Shown here piece after piece: positions 10,651 through 23,193 of a stretch of DNA of 64,000 nt. Source of the DNA: Letharia columbiana (Eukaryota; Ascomycota; Lecanoromycetes; Lecanorales; Parmeliaceae); contig NW_023501065.1 of NCBI RefSeq assembly GCF_014066305.1, positions 558,001 to 622,000 on the forward strand, written 5' to 3'. The number at the start of each line of letters is the position of its first letter. Positions within the stretch are counted from its first letter, which is position 1. The notes beneath the pieces were generated by a model. That model was not told where the DNA came from. It worked only from the letters and a program-made list of their open reading frames with translations, and did not search any database. The position numbers were made by a program, and so were the translations under genes.

Positions 10651-11457
10651 GTTGGCGTTTTTGCAAGAATTGAGTATTAGCAAGATAAATCACGATCAAA
10701 GAAAGTAAGTAACAAAATAAAATCAAAAGTTTGCCAACCAATCGGAACAATGCTCCGACTGCGCAAAAGTGATGCAACCTGCACCATCCATTGCGAGAGC
10801 GAGATTCCGGAGACTAGTCTAAGCGAGCCAAGCGCGCATGTTGTCATAGAATGTTGGAGCCTTGGAGGCAGCTCTGCAGATTTTAAGTAATGTACTGAGT
10901 TGACATTATCCTAGCTCTCTTGACCAAGTGTGCGCGGTAAAGAGATGAATGGCGCTGCTGGATGGGCAAAGATGCGGAACATGTCGCTATTACATTCAGA
11001 GTCTTCCGTACTGTTGGGACGATAGAGCTGTTATAATTATTCACCAAGCTTGATAAATACTTTTCCGTAGGCATTCGGACACACATGTGACAGCAGCGTC
11101 TTTATCCTCTTCCGACTGATCATTCAAATGAGCTGTTTGACATATCTGATTATGCTACCAGCTCCTGCCATTGACCATGCCGCTTTTCTGACCCTGGAAA
11201 GCAGTTCCATCTGACATTAGGAAGGCGGCCCCTTCCAGTCTCGTTCAGCATGCAGAAAGCGGAAAGGGCACTGAATCCGGACCATTACATCTGTCTATTT
11301 CTTCTCTCTTCCTCTTCTTCTTCGTTATCCATAATAGCTGAATTCTTCTTCGGCGTCCATTCATTAAGCTGCAACATCAGCATACATTCTTTTACGCTGC
11401 TCTAGCATCCCTTCGTTTACTCTGCATACTCTAGTCCGTTGAAAACTTATCGCTATC
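10651..11457. other. Divergent promoter region, about 0.8 kb
   Basis: Lies between the divergently transcribed ADE17 and metallopeptidase genes. A pyrimidine-rich stretch (TCTTCTCTCTTCCTCTTCTT-like) around 11300 precedes the peptidase start, as is common in ascomycete promoters. No gene is supported. Confidence 0.5.
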
Positions 11458-13117
11458 ATGCTCTTCACCAATCTCACCGTGTGGTTGGCTTCCTCTCTGT
11501 CTCTCATTGCTTCAGCGCAATCCGTATGGTCGGCAGCCACACCAGTAACGAAATTCCCCATACTACCTCGAACGGCAAACCAGAGTACCACCGGCGTTAG
11601 CCCTGCAAGTGGAACTAAGAAGTACTTCGCCGAGACATTTTGTACACCCTACCAAAAACTCATCGAGAAGATCGCTTGGCGTGATGCCCTGCAATACGCG
11701 CAATCGTTGGCCAGTTGGCAGCCCAATGGTAGCTTCCAGCCCGCCATGGACTTATACATGGGCAACGACAGCAGAGGTCAATTAGGTGCAACCCTTCGAG
11801 GTATGGCTAGTGACCCTCGACAGGATATCGGTATCCCAATCGCATGCTGACTGTGAACATTCTAGCCAATATTGATGGCGCAGTGAGAATACACGACCAA
11901 TCGACCTGGCCACGGAACCAGAGACTCTTTGTCTTCTGCAGCGAGCCTATGATATTCGTAGAAAATGGAGGAATGTGCGGCGAGGCTCTCGCTTACGCGT
12001 GAGAGAAAGCTCTCTCCCCATTCTGGAAGCAGTCACTGATCTTATATGCAGATTCAATATCAATGGCACCTACTATGTATGTACCGATGCGCGTCATAGC
12101 GAACGAACTCAAGACGCTAACGTCAGGTCACAGGATAATCACTATGTCGTCTTCTGCCCGCCCTACTATGAGTTGCAAACACTTTATAAGACCCTCTCCA
12201 TCACCGATGCTTTTCCACTAGAACGTCTCCTTGTGACATCAGCAAACGATTTCGATGAAAACCAAGGCGAAATATATTTTCATGAATCATTGGTGTGTGG
12301 TGGAGCGTGAATCATTTTGCCACATGCTAAAAGCTCTGTCTTAGCATTTTGCGGACTTGACAACCCCGGTGAACCACCCAAGTAAGTCTTCGCACAAACG
12401 CAGAAGCATGGATGGCGAGCTCACACATTCGTAGTTCATGATAACAACGGTAACGAACCAGACATATACGGTCCATATGATGTTGCCATGGAAGCTGAGT
12501 CAAAGAACACTGCGGCTTGTCTTCACATAGGTAACCTACATTTCTCATCATGCTAATACCTTGTAACGCCTATATACTGACAAAAGTATTTTTCTCATCT
12601 AGCGGATGCCTATACCCATGCAGCAGCCGGTGAGTGAGCCTCTAGATATCCGTCCGTGGAGACTCTGAAGATGTTTTTAGCCATATTGATACAGCAACGC
12701 TATAACCTTGCTGATCCGCCCAAGCCAAGGAAATCTGTTTTTCAACGGAATCTCGGCTCGCAAGCCAATGGTTGGAACGATACCTTCGAACGCCTGCCAC
12801 AATTACCTAATCCCAATACACCTGACAATCACATCGTCTCCAACGACTTCGGAATCGGTCCGGTTGCGTCATCCAGTCATCAGCTCATACCGGGGTCGAG
12901 TAGTCTGTCGAAGCGCGTGGTATGGCCACCCAAGTTTCCTTGCACAGCCGAGAATCGGTGAGTTGGACTACTGCTTCTATTCGTCACCTTGGCTTGTGAC
13001 TAACAGCGTGTTGACAGTTGCGTAAGATCCATGGCAGCCACAATTGCCACCACCATCAGTGGACCTTTGATCTGCTTTCTTGTTGCTGGGCTGTGTGTGC
13101 TATCCTTCCTTCTGTAA
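11458..13117 (+). CDS. Secreted M35/aspzincin-like metallopeptidase with C-terminal hydrophobic anchor
   Basis: Eight exons: 11458-11800, 11866-11998, 12052-12292, 12345-12381, 12435-12530, 12603-12629, 12681-12957 and 13018-13117, about 417 aa. A signal peptide (MLFTNLTVWLASSLSLIASA) is followed by a Cys-containing ectodomain. Splicing at 12293-12344 creates the zinc site HESLH, and the next exon supplies the DIYGPYDVA segment expected for the third ligand, then NTAACLHIADAYTHAA. This pattern fits fungal M35-like peptidases. The last exon ends in a hydrophobic tail (GPLICFLVAGLCVLSFLL) after a Ser/Thr-rich stretch, consistent with a GPI signal or membrane anchor. An optional 57-nt intron (GTATGT from ~12079, branch GCTAAC) could shorten exon 3 in frame. 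Substrate unknown. Confidence 0.75.
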
Positions 13118-13547
13118 CGCTAGACCCGGTTGATGCGACCATTGGCTCTTTCACTTTGAGATTCTCGGTAAATAGCAGTGATTCGGCGCTCCTGAGCGTC
13201 TTGTGATAACGGAGAAGAGGCGAAATACCTACAGTACTTCCACAAGTCAATAGACAGATTCAAGTAACGAGTGTGGTTGCTGCAAACGTTTCTTCATCAA
13301 GCCCGTCTCCGTATTTTGTACGTTATCACACCCATGCCCATCCATGCCAGGTCTTGCCCTAAGGTCGTCACTTTTCTTTTCGCTACTGCCTTGATCCAGA
13401 GCATTGACGAATCAGAGACAGCAGGTCGGCAAACCTGCCGATTTTGAACAGACACTCTACGTGCTTCAATGGACGTATATTTACCGATGCAGCATTTCCC
13501 TAGTCTCAGTACTCAGACTCTATTCGGAAGGGTTGGTGGTAGTGATA

Positions 13548-14044
13548 CCCCTGTTTTCTTAATCATTGGGAAACTAAAAAAAATCTGCGATTTTGGCACC
13601 CCCGATAATCAAATATCAAAATTTGAATTTCCTATATAACCTCACCACCACTTATTTTTACAGGCTAAAAACTTTACGAAATCTACTTACTATATTAAGG
13701 AATCTACTCGTAAATTTAGAAAGATTTTAATTCTAATCTTATAAGTGAAATGTAAAAAGCGAGAATATATCGCGAACCTCAAAAAATTTACCTCGGCTAT
13801 TTTTTTACCGCCAAGACTATCTCGAGAAAATCTAAGAATTTATTAAATCCTTATTCTATAATAGAACGAATAATTAAAATCTTCTATAATTTGATAATCA
13901 TAATCTCTCGTATAATTATTAAAATCTATAAAGTTTTTAGAGCGTTGTAAGTTATCGTTGTGAGGCTATTAGAAAGCACTTTTTTGTTTTTAGATGGGGG
14001 TGCCAAAATCGCGTTCTAGTTTCTAATGATTAAGAAAATAGGGG
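13548..14044. mobile_element. Tc1/mariner-type MITE, RIP-mutated
   Basis: Inverted repeats of about 50 bp start CCCCTGTTTTCTTAATCATT on the left and end AATGATTAAGAAAATAGGGG on the right, each closed on the inside by a CGATTTTGGCACCCCC block. A TA lies directly outside both ends (13546-13547 and 14045-14046), the duplication typical of Tc1/mariner. At 497 bp without coding potential it is non-autonomous. It is inserted close to the left end of the outer element. Confidence 0.8.
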
Positions 14045-14185
14045 TAGGTCGGAAAACCCTTTTTCGGGCCGAAAATTCGTCATACCCTTCCCCTAGAGTC
14101 TGAGTAGGAAACCCTGAAATCGCTACATTGACCGTTATTTTGTATGGGATCCTCACCAAAATTGACCGAAATAGAAAATAAACAG

Positions 14186-17100
14186 TTCTTTTAAATACAA
14201 CTTTTTATTAAGAATTCTAATAAAGAAATAGTCTTTTATAAAATAACTATTTAAATACCGTAGAATTTTTTTTTTCGATTTTTAATAAAATAGCTTAATT
14301 AATTATTTTTAGAAGATTTAAATTAGAGTTTTAAAAACTATACTTTTAACCCCCCTCTTATTCTTTAACGTGCACCGGTAAAACTCTAAAAATAATATCA
14401 AAATACTCGTTATATTTATAAGTCTATTTAAGATTATTATTATAGAATTCTCTAAGCTAGATTTTACATATTAATATTTCTTATATTTATATTTAAAATT
14501 TATTTATCTAAGCTATTATCTTAAATAATTTAGATAGCGACTACGCGTATAGCCTCTATTTACTAGGCGTATAGCCCCTATTTACTAGGCGTATAGCCTT
14601 TATCTATTAGGCGTATAACCCCTCTAATTAAATTAGCGACCGCGCGGAAGCTAATAAAATCTAATTAGAAATAATAAAGAACTCGTATCTAGTATCTTCG
14701 AGATTCTTATAAAGATACTTAATAATAGTAGAATAAGCCTCTCTATATCTCTCTCTATAGATTTATAATATCGAATAATTTTAATTTATCGATTAATAAG
14801 GTCTTTAAATAATTCTACTATAGCGATAGCTAATTAGCTAATTACTCTCTCTACTTACTATTAAAAATACGCCTATTATATTTAATTATTTACTATCTAT
14901 TAATTAGCTAATCTTTTTATATCTAAAATATATTAAATATAGTCTTATTACTTTATATATAGACCGATATAATACTATCTCGCTATTCTTATATAATACT
15001 ACCTCGCTATTCTCGTATAGTATTACCTCGCTATTCTCCTCTTATAGTCTATTTAGTCTATTTATCTTATCGCCTTTCTTATATAATATCTAGTTATTAA
15101 AATAATTATTATAGCGATTATAAAGCTTATAATATAGAGATAGATATAAAGATAGATATAGATATACGCTTTAATTCTTAGTCTTTAATATTAAAGAACG
15201 CGTTTATCTTATTCTTCTTCTCTTATTATTTTATCTAACTCGCCGTAATTACTAGTTATTATTATCGCTATATATACTTAAATCGAGAGAGCTCGCGTTA
15301 GATAAAGTCCTCGAAGACTTTCTCGCGAGTACGCTTCTTCTTCTTATTCTTAACTCTTATCGATCGGCCTTTAGATTAAATTATAGCTGATTTATTAATA
15401 TATAAAAGCGCGTTCGTAGTGTCATCCTTCTCCTTCTTATCGCTCTCCTCCTTATTATTCTTATTCTTACTTTTATAATAACGCGTATTAATAGACTTAT
15501 CGACTCGCTAATAAGAGTAAATATCTTTAAGTAATAATACCTTAGCTCTCTCTAATATATAACGCTCTATAACGTATATATATAATAGTCTTATTATTAT
15601 AGTAAAGTATTTAATATATAACTTTATAATATAACTAATTACTTTATTATAGTAAGATAGTATTTTTATAAGAGCGAATAATAAAACTTTAATATATAGG
15701 TCTCGAAAAATAGGCTTCTTGATATAAATAGAAAGGCGTATTTAGATCTTATTAAGTGCGATATTATAATTTAAACGCTTATTTATAAGTATTAAATTAA
15801 TAGCGTTTATAATAGTCTTTAAGTTATCTATAGTATTCTTCGATTAATTTATTACTCTATTATATAGAGTAAGAGTAATCTTATTAATAGATAAGCTATA
15901 TAGCTATCTCTTAAGCTTATTATTATTTAACTCCCCTCGCGAAGTAGCTTAATTATTAAAATATAGATATTAATTAATTTAAAAGATTATCTACTTCTTC
16001 TTTTAAGAAATTAAATTATTCGCGATATAGATAATCGCGAATAGATAGTACTTAATATAATTCTTCTATAAGGCGTTTTATTTCTATTTAAATAACTTCT
16101 TAATAGCTATATATATAATATAACGAAAGTCCTTCTTAAAGATATTTAGTTTCTCTTACTTATTAAAGTACTAACTATAATTCGATATAACGTTATTCTT
16201 AATATATTAAATATAAAGTATATACTCGGCTCTTAAAAAGACGAGTTTATAGACTCTAATTAAAGCGTTTTACGCGTTTATTAGAAGTATATTTAAATAA
16301 GAAAGATTAAGCTTATTATATAGGGCTTTAAGTTACTTTATTATCTATACGTAGTTCTTAATATATTTTAATTTTATAAAGGCGAACCTTACGTAGAAGA
16401 ATATATTAAGGGCGATAATTTCGATAATTATAAGAAGTAAAAGCTTATATTTATTAATTTTATATATCGCGTCTAAGATTAATACCTCTAAATTAAGTTA
16501 TAATATTCGTTATAATAATTTTCTAGCGAAGAAGAAAAACTTAATCTACTACGTTCGCTAATTCTTCTTTATATATATAAATTAATTCTCTTATATATAT
16601 AGCTATCGTATTAAGGCCTATACGAAAATTAAAGATTTAAGCGCCTCGCTCTTAATCTTAGTCTTAATATTATAGACGTCGCGTGGCTTTAGAATAAGAT
16701 CTTTCTCGTCTTAATTAAGTCGTAAGAATAAAATAATCTATTTCGATAAGACTTTAGAACGCGTCTAATTAACGATAGTATTCTAAACGTTCTAAGTTAT
16801 AGCGATTTTACGTATTATTAAATATACTTTAAATAAGATATAGTTATAATTATAAGTGAAATTAATAATTATAAGAGTAAAATCCGTCTGAATATCGCTT
16901 ATTCTAATACGCTACGTAATAGTCTAAAACGAATAATTTATTAATCGACTAAATCTAATACGCTTATCTATACTCTTATTATTCTTTTTTAACTTTTTAC
17001 TATAATCACACCGCAGCTATATCTTTCTTATAAGTTTATTCTTAAAAATAATTATACGCCCCTTAAGGATAGTATAGTTTTAAGATTCTACGTACTACTA

Positions 17101-17685
17101 TATACGTAGAATAAGCGTATTAAATAAGATATTCGTTTAGTCATCGAGAGATAAAGCTAGGGCTATTACTATTAAGCGAAGAATATAGACGAGCGATAAG
17201 ATAAGAGTTAGTTTTACTATTATAAGATATTCTACTATAAAGATATTCGACTCGAAGATACTAGATATAAGTTCTTTATTATTTTCGATTAGATTTCGTT
17301 AGCTTTCGCGCGGCCGCTAATCGAATTAGAGGGGCTATACGCCTAGTAGATAGAGGCTATACGTCTAGTAAATAGAGGCTATACGCCTAGTAGATAGAGG
17401 CTATATATATAGTTACTATTATAATCTATTAAATAATTTATAATTTTAAATAATTATTTAATAATTTATAGATATAAGTAAAGATGTATAAAGTTTTATT
17501 AATATTATTTTTTAATTTATATAATTTATTTAATTATCTTAAGACTTTTAGAAAAAAAATTAAAAAGCTTAATAACTTTAAAGACTTCGAACTTCAAATT
17601 TAGGAAATTTAATATATTTTTTTTATATATACTAAGAATATATTTATAAATTTTAATTAAAAGTGATAGTTCGGTTATCGAGTAA
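14186..17685. mobile_element. RIP-degraded element with inverted arms carrying 22-bp tandem repeats
   Basis: About four copies of a 22-bp unit near GGCGTATAGCCTCTATTTAC lie at 14545-14620, and the same units occur in inverted orientation at 17327-17405. Both sets abut a GCGACCGCGCGG-like block facing inward (14634-14647 and 17306-17316). Long inverted arms with subterminal tandem repeats recall Mutator-like (MULE) elements. The 2.65 kb between the arms is extremely AT-rich with no readable frame. Outer limits are approximate; the superfamily is inferred from architecture only. Confidence 0.5.
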
Positions 17686-19930
17686 TAATATATCGAAGTT
17701 CATTTGCAAATCTGAAAAGTTCCTTTCCGCACGATTTCCGCCGGGTCCGCACTATAAGCACGATTTAGCCTATTCAGCAGACTTTGCCTATATTCAACCC
17801 TTTCCGCCGATTTAGCAACTATCCTAATCCTTTTCGCCAGTTCTATCAGTTTAGCAACTTCAAAATTTTCAGCAACTTTAAAAATTTTGCGTAATGCACT
17901 CTAATATACTCTAAGTACTATTCTACATACATATAGCATTAATATATTAGTCTCAGTAATTCAGACTTACGGCTAGCCGGGGTATCTATAGCCAGCCCTA
18001 TACTCATGCCTCGCTTCGGGGGTTAATCATATCGCAAGCTCATTACGGTATACCCCTCTCTTAGAGTCTAAGTAGGAAACCCCCGAATCGCTATATAAAT
18101 CGTTAATTTATATAGGCCTATCGTAATAATCACCCGTTATCTGAATGTCGCGACTTCCTCTATTTTTCAGTTATTATCATATTATCTTTTAATATCAATT
18201 AAGAGGATAATAGGCCTTTCGAGATCTCTAAATAAGTATATAAACTTTTTATTATAATCGAATAGCTCGTTATTATCGTATAAGCTTATTCGAATACGCG
18301 TTCTCCGCTAATAATTATAGTATCTACTTTTAGTCGATTACTCTTCGATAATTAAATTTTAGACGATAGCGTATTATATTTAATATTATTAAAAGATTAT
18401 ATAACGAGTTGAGTGTAATAATTAAATTATAAGTTTAATCGTATTATTATTTAATGAAAATCGAGTACTAAAGCTATCCCCTCTATATATATATTTATTA
18501 ACTTAAAGATATATTACTTAGAAATTAGAGGGAGTATAAAATATATATCTTAAATAATTTTAACGCGTTTAACGCGTTTAAAATGGACTTAAGCGTATAA
18601 GGAGACTATAAGGGGCGCTTAGATACGCGATTTTCTCTCCGACGACGATAGCGAGGTATTTTCGAATTATATATACTAACCTCTTTATAGCTTATAAATA
18701 TATCCTTTCTCCTGATGAACACGAAGTTTTAAGACATTTGGCGGATTAGTTCTGGAGCAAAGAAAAAAGTTATATTTGAATCCGGGTATGAAAGTAGGGA
18801 GATAACCTCCATGACGACGACGCAGACCTTCCTGCATTCAAAGACGTCTTTTTCTACGTTCCATATACCTATAAGAGACTCCGACGTCGTGCGAGATATT
18901 CTTATTCATCGATGTCGCCGCTATTAATATCTGACTTCGCACTAAAAGGATGAATTATCTCCGCTTCGCTCTCCGCTCTACTCTCCGCAAGTTCGGTAGC
19001 TATACAATTGCTTGCATGCATGCTTGCTTGTTTACACGCATCGCCGCGGCGACTCTCGTAAGCTGGGCCGTCCAAAAAATAGGGGGAGACTGCGGCGTCT
19101 GACCGAAGTAATGAACTGACTGGCGAGGCCACGGCATTTTCCCCAACACGCCGCGCCGTCGGTCCGGCGAGTACCATGGCGGTTACCCCGAGGATTGATG
19201 TACTATGGGGGAATTCCTGTGTGGTGCTGCGCGTCTGTTGAGACGTACGGCGTTCTTGAGTACTGGTGCCGCTGCTATGGCTGAGTTAGCTGAGTTTTTT
19301 AGTGGAATGGAATTGGAAACCTACTTCTTAACCACTGCACCACAGCTCCTAATTTGACGAGGGCCTATTTAATTATTTATTCGACTTTTTTTCAAGAATT
19401 CCAAAAAGGCCATATCACGTAGTTGCGCATTTTTGTTAAGGATCATATGTACGCAGGGTGTGAATATTACATATCGGGCGATACACCAAAAAATTAAGTC
19501 TTGGCAGGGTTTCCCACTCAGACCCACCTCAAGGCCGGTGGGGCCAAGCTGAGACTATCAATATATATCATCATCAACATACGCATCATTATGCGCCATA
19601 CCAGAGCATCACCCACGCGACTAATTTCATTAAATCGTCTAATTCCGTAACCAAATTTGAGTTGGCGTTAATACTCGTCGCCGTAGAACCTTACCGTCGC
19701 AACGTCGATTATTAGAACTTTTCTTTTTCGTGCGTATTGCTACTAAACTAGCAGAACTGGCGGAAAAGGTGCGGATTCTAATCAGATTTGCTGAACCGGG
19801 CAGAATTTGGGCGGATTCTAATCAGATTTGCTGATCCGGCGGATTTTGTGATTTCCGCGACACACGCGCGATCAGCAATTTCAAATTTTGCAGGAACTTT
19901 TCAGATTTGCAGATGTTATAGATTATTAAG
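17686..19930. repeat. Inverted arms (about 200-240 bp) flanking the inner element copy
   Basis: The segment at about 17686-17890 resembles the reverse complement of about 19690-19930. Both contain GCAAATCTGAAAAGTTCC, CGCCAGTTCT and TAGTTTAGCA-like blocks. The arms enclose the copy at 17948-19557, which suggests a foldback-type element into which that copy inserted. Identity is lowered by C-to-T changes in the left arm. Confidence 0.5.
17948..19557 (+). mobile_element. TAGTCTCAG-family element, copy A (strongly RIP-mutated left half)
   Basis: Starts TAGTCTCAG at 17948 and ends CTGAGACTA at 19557. The flanks TTAATATA and TCAATATA match in 7 of 8 positions, the difference being C to T; the left repeat sits one base off the terminus. 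The sequence matches the reverse complement of 35743-37488 along its length, but its first ~770 bp have turned AT-rich while the rest is little changed. No transposase is recognisable, so it looks like a non-autonomous derivative. Confidence 0.7.
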
Positions 19931-20353
19931 TCTTTAAAATAGTTTCGGGGTAGCTTCGGGGTAGCTCGCTCCGAGGCAAAGCTACCCCGGAACTTACTAA
20001 TGCTGATATATACCCAGGGGTAAATATCTCATATCAGCCAAACCACCAAAAAACCGAGGCTTGGCAGGGTTTCCTACTCGACACTGCGTGGGGCCTTTTC
20101 TGAGACTACATTTCCCCACCGGCAGCATTTGCCACATGCCCATTGCATCATATCAAACACGAGTACTGGGATACATAATTTCTTGGCAAAATTGACAGCT
20201 TCTGATGCGCCCACCAGGCCAATGCGGGGTGGGCTCGCCGGTCTTCCAAGTTCCCTGTCCTCTTGGTCATGGCGTTGCTATAAACTGCACATACCACCTC
20301 AACTCCATTCCTTGTATCATAAGATTAGTCACTTAAAATCAGAACTCATAGTC

Positions 20354-22565
20354 ATGCCAGATCTCTCTAATACCGTTCATGTCGTCAATGGATACGACAA
20401 AGATGCCTACACTTACTATCCTGTCATCATCGTGGGCGCTGGGGAATCGGGCATAGCAATGGCTTGTCGCTTGAAGGAGAAACTGGGCTTCGATCAGTTC
20501 CGCATATTTGACAGACAAGCTGGTATGGGAGGAACATGGTGGATCAACAGATATCCTGGAGTTGCTTGTGATGTGTTAGTCTCCCTCTACCGGACTCGAT
20601 AATTGCTGAAGCCGGCACAGTCCTGCCGTATTCTACAGCTTCTCCTTCTCGCCGAACCACAAGTGGTCTGCCTATCATCCTCCGGGGGAAGAGATTATTC
20701 GGTACCTCCAGGATGTATGTGAGAAATACCAGATTGTCGACAAGATCCAACTGAATACAGACGTGTCCGAGGTGCGATGGCTCGAGGACGAGGAGCTATG
20801 GGAAGCAACTCTTCTTCACATGATGCCTGGTACTGGTGATCTGTCTACCAAAGAGCGAAAAAAGATGATGACTGAGAAAGGACGCGAAAGCGTGTACCTT
20901 AAGGAAGAGAAGGTCAAAGCCAAGATCATATGCAGCGCTGCCGGCGGTCTCGTCGAGCCGAACGCATGGCCAGACAGTGTCCCAGGCCGGGATCTTTTCC
21001 AAGGCGATGTATTCCACTCTGCTCGGTGGGACTATAACGTCGACCTTCGCGGTAAAGATGTCATCGTTGTGGGCACAGGCTGTAGTGCCGCGCGTACGTA
21101 CATTTCGGAGCTGATTCTTCCTTTTTGGTAATGAAGTTGAGTCGCAAGACATGTTTCAGGAGCAAGAAGACCTTTCTAAAGCAGAGACCTGTCTTGCAAC
21201 TCCATTTCCTAGCTCGAATAAACAGTGCTGACTCCGAAATCTGCGTAGAATTCGTGCCTCGATTGTCGAAAGAGCCATACAACGTAAAGTCTGTCCTTCA
21301 AATCATGAGGTCCCCCCCTTGGGTAGTGCCTCGTCCCGGTCCCCTTTTGGGTCTTATCAAGCAGGAGACTTGGGAGAAGTGGACACCAAGACTCTTTCCT
21401 CGTATTCCTGGACTTGGTAGGGCCTATAGAACTTTTTTGTTCTGCCTTAGCGAACTCGACTTCTTTCTTATATTTACCGGTAAAAACGCCGCAGCAAAGA
21501 CGCGCAAGAAGGTCGAAGCGCAGCTAGTTCAGCATATGAGGTCTATCGTACCCGAGCAGTACCATGAGATTTTAACCCCAAATTATGGCGTCGGCTGCAA
21601 GAGGAGAATATTCGACGCTTTCTGGCTTGAGAGTCTCAACGATCCCAAGATTGACCTCACGACCCAGCCCATCACCAGCCTGCAACCCAAGGGGGTCACG
21701 TTGGGACCGGGCCGCACCTACCCTGATCCAGAAGACAAGGCCAGCAAAGCACCAACAGACGAAAAGCACCTCCCAGCCGACGTCATAATCCTCGCCAACG
21801 GCTTCGAACTCACTACGTGGCTTTCACCACTCAAGGTAATCGGCAAAGGCGGTGCCGTCATGCAAGAGGTATGGGATGAGCGTGGGGGTCCACAGGCCTA
21901 CATGGGAAACGCAATGGATGGCTTTCCCAATTTCTTCATCATTTTCGGGCCGAACACCGCAACAGGACATTCCTCTGTAATACTCGCAAGCGAAAATATG
22001 GTGGAGTACACGTTGAAATTCATCAAGAATATACTGAGGAAAGACGTCAAAACCTTCGACGTGAAGAAAGAAAAGGAAATAGCATGGACGACCGAGATGC
22101 AAGAGAAGTTGAAGGGCACCGTCTGGCATAGTGGTGGATGTCATAGCTGGTACAAGACAGCCAATGGCTGGAATGCTACTGCTTACCCGTAAGCACTATC
22201 CTTCTCAGGCTCCCCATTCGCGCCATCAAGCAATCTCGCAAGATGATTACTCAACTGCTAACATTCTCCAATAAAGATTTTCGCAGGTGGACTACAGTAT
22301 CCGATGCATGTTTCCGAAATGGAGTGATTGGAACATCCAATACACGACCAAGGGACTCATCAAGCAGCGGCTAAAGCAAACACTTCGAGTCGTCACCCTT
22401 CTTGCGAGTATTGTGGGACTATATCATATACGGAAAGATGTAAGAGGTGGATTGAGCGCATTTGATAGCTCGATGAAGCAGAGGGTCAAGTTTGGACTGT
22501 TGAGATTATTAGTTTGGGTGGAGAAGGGTGTTCGTATGTTGCCTGAGCAGAGTACGATTTTGTGA
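20354..22565 (+). CDS. Baeyer-Villiger-type flavin monooxygenase
   Basis: Four exons (20354-20574, 20621-21093, 21249-22188, 22277-22565) give 640 aa. The FAD-binding motif VIIVGAGESGIAMA is near the N-terminus, followed by GGTWWINRYPGVACDVPA. The BVMO fingerprint FQGDVFHSARWD fits FxGxxxHxxxW(P/D). A second Rossmann motif VIVVGTGCSAAQ would bind NADPH. The C-terminal part has ILANGFELTTW and NFFIIFGPNTATGHSS. Such enzymes insert oxygen next to a ketone or oxidise other carbonyl substrates. The last exon adds a possible hydrophobic segment (VVTLLASIVGLYHI). The 155-nt second intron is introner-like. The gene starts 245 bp after the transposon island. The upstream ATG at 20129 adds only low-quality residues, so I start at MPDLSN. 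Confidence 0.88.
21094..21248 (+). mobile_element. Introner-like intron (monooxygenase gene)
   Basis: A 155-nt intron, GTACGTACATTTCGGAG at the 5' end and TGCTGACTCCGAAATCTG near the 3' end. The two ATTTCGGAG/CTCCGAAAT blocks are reverse complements, so the ends can pair. The core reads CGCAAGACATGTTTCAGG. Confidence 0.65.
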
Positions 22566-23193
22566 GCTGGGAGGGGAGCATTTGGGGAAAGCTTTGGAGA
22601 TGAGCATTTGGATGGTTTTCAAGGAGTACACAGCATCATGGTTGGATCATTGTGTGGTATGTAGGTATGTTTGATTGCCTCGATTACATTCCATCCGCCC
22701 ATTGGGTGCTCTATCTGCTCAATTTGGTATCCATCGCAATGTCACATAAGGAAACCTCCAACCGAAACCATCACTCTCTAGTGTGAGCTTTTCCCGTACG
22801 GGCCGTGTCACTCACAGCTTCTCCAACCGAGGTACTCATCCAATTTCCTCATCTCAGATCCAACCGGAACACGGTCTTCTTGGGTCAGAACGGCTGTAAT
22901 CTTGATGGATGCTAGAAGATCGGCAATAAGCCTCGATAGAGACTTGATGATAGGATGGTCCCTAAACAGATGTGCAGTCGGAAAGACAGCACGCCAAACC
23001 GCGGGGACAGAAGGCAGGATGATGCCCGGTGGATTTTTGTACGAGCGTGGGGTAGGGAACCCCACAGGTGGTGCAGGGGAGGTATCGAGCGGCACCGGGC
23101 GGCACCAATGCCGGACTGTCGAGACATTCGCGTCCGACGGCAGGGGAACATTTGTCGGCCGAGCGCTATCCACACAGGCGCCCAGCCCGTGCT
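22566..23193. other. Region between convergent genes, with an unexplained 121-codon minus-strand frame
   Basis: From 22566 to about 22800 I see no gene. At 23173-22808 (minus) an open frame of 121 codons, rich in Pro at first and then helix-like (HPIIKSLSRLIADLLASIKI), directly follows the stop of the zinc-knuckle gene in another frame. It may be that gene's original C-terminus after a frameshift, or chance. Confidence 0.4.

Larger units (their letters stand above)
13501..20108. mobile_element. Outer hAT-like element boundary holding a nested transposon island
   Basis: The left end reads TAGTCTCAG at 13501 and the right end reads CTGAGACTA at 20100-20108, an inverted terminal 9-mer. Both ends are flanked by the perfect 8-bp direct repeat CATTTCCC (13493-13500 and 20109-20116), the target-duplication size of hAT-type elements. 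Inside each end lies GTCTGAGTAGGAAACCC or its complement. The ends match those of the 17948-19557 and 35743-37488 copies, so all three are one family. The interior is mostly other insertions. No intact transposase reading frame remains, and the AT-rich TpA-heavy text is RIP-like. Confidence 0.75.

Noticed and set aside
14545..14620. Tandem repeats as a CRISPR array
   Set aside because: Units abut with no unique spacers, a mirrored set lies at 17327-17405, and the genome is fungal.
13540..18720. Search for genes in the AT-rich block
   Set aside because: No long open frame on either strand; TpA-rich text with inverted repeats is better explained by RIP-mutated transposons.
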